A stretch of 64,000 bases of DNA, from the NCBI RefSeq assembly GCF_002994745.2, contig NC_037094.1:1202001-1266000 (forward strand), in the 5' to 3' direction. Under the pieces are notes generated by a model. It had not been told where the DNA came from. It saw nothing but the letters and a program-made list of their open reading frames with translations, and did not search any database. The stretch comes from Rosa chinensis. Taxonomy: Eukaryota > Streptophyta > Magnoliopsida > Rosales > Rosaceae. Of this stretch, positions 63,949-64,000 are shown piece by piece. A program made the position numbers and the translations under genes. Numbering within the stretch: the first letter of the stretch is position 1; every line of letters begins with the position of its first letter.

Positions 63949-64000
63949 ATGGCTGATCCAACTCGACCTGAATTTGACATTTTGGACTCAAACGGACTTG
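63949..64000 (+). CDS. Start of a retrotransposon gag-like ORF, cut by the window edge
   Basis: The ATG at 63949 opens MADPTRPEFDILDSNGL and runs off the window. An opening of the type EF.xLDxxGxNYLxW is common at the N-terminus of plant Copia-type gag (UBN2) polyproteins, but only the first 17 residues are visible. Low certainty. Confidence 0.4.
   Translation, partial: MADPTRPEFDILDSNGL

Overview
This is nuclear DNA from a flowering plant, most likely a core eudicot. The genes have many GT..AG introns and AT-rich spacers, and the window holds plant-only families: MFT, laccase, a DYW-class PPR protein, a Raf-like MAPKKK, a class-D MAP kinase and a plant golgin. Gene content also matches, from memory, Arabidopsis chromosome 1 around At1g18100-At1g18190 (MFT, laccase 1, MPK8, M3Kdelta7, FKBP17-2, a DUF1295 protein, golgin candidate 2) and its paralogous block near At1g73650-At1g73670. 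I suspect Rosaceae but cannot prove it from sequence alone.

Layout. 1-2566: 5' part of golgin candidate 2, minus strand, running off the left edge. 2567-6865: spacer with a 1.9 kb foldback Mutator-like element carrying a broken TCP gene fragment. 6866-9273: a GH1 plus AT-hook chromatin protein. 9274-17146: spacer with a hAT-like relic, a GC-rich retroposon and the SIS8 leader. 17147-24221: SIS8-type Raf-like MAPKKK. 24782-25803: thylakoid-lumen FKBP. 26678-28921: DUF1295 membrane enzyme. 29581-30005: small GH1 protein. 31195-32303: retroposon with a 20 bp target duplication. 32825-37040: TDY-class MAP kinase. 37747-40220: DYW PPR protein, minus strand. 42727-45039: laccase. 46709-48441: SPARK-type GPI-anchored protein. 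50622-51976: MFT.

52000-64000 holds no intact host gene. It is a pile-up of repeats: a tandem repeat hit by a LINE fragment, 0.5 kb direct repeats, a hAT element, a second Mutator-like element carrying a dead SmE copy, a perfect 100 bp palindrome, and finally GC-rich LTR-type sequence that reaches the start of a gag-like ORF at the right edge.

How the genes relate. They are independent transcription units, not an operon. SIS8 and the MAP kinase are both signalling kinases, and the block FKBP-DUF1295-SIS8-MPK is old plant synteny rather than proof of a pathway. The order of the SIS8/FKBP/DUF1295 trio between golgin and MPK looks inverted relative to Arabidopsis. I found no previously undescribed gene system. 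The most interesting material is the transposon biology: two elements that carry host gene fragments, both disabled mainly by C-to-T changes, and the perfect palindrome. All exon coordinates were worked out by hand from splice signals, reading-frame continuity and family similarity.
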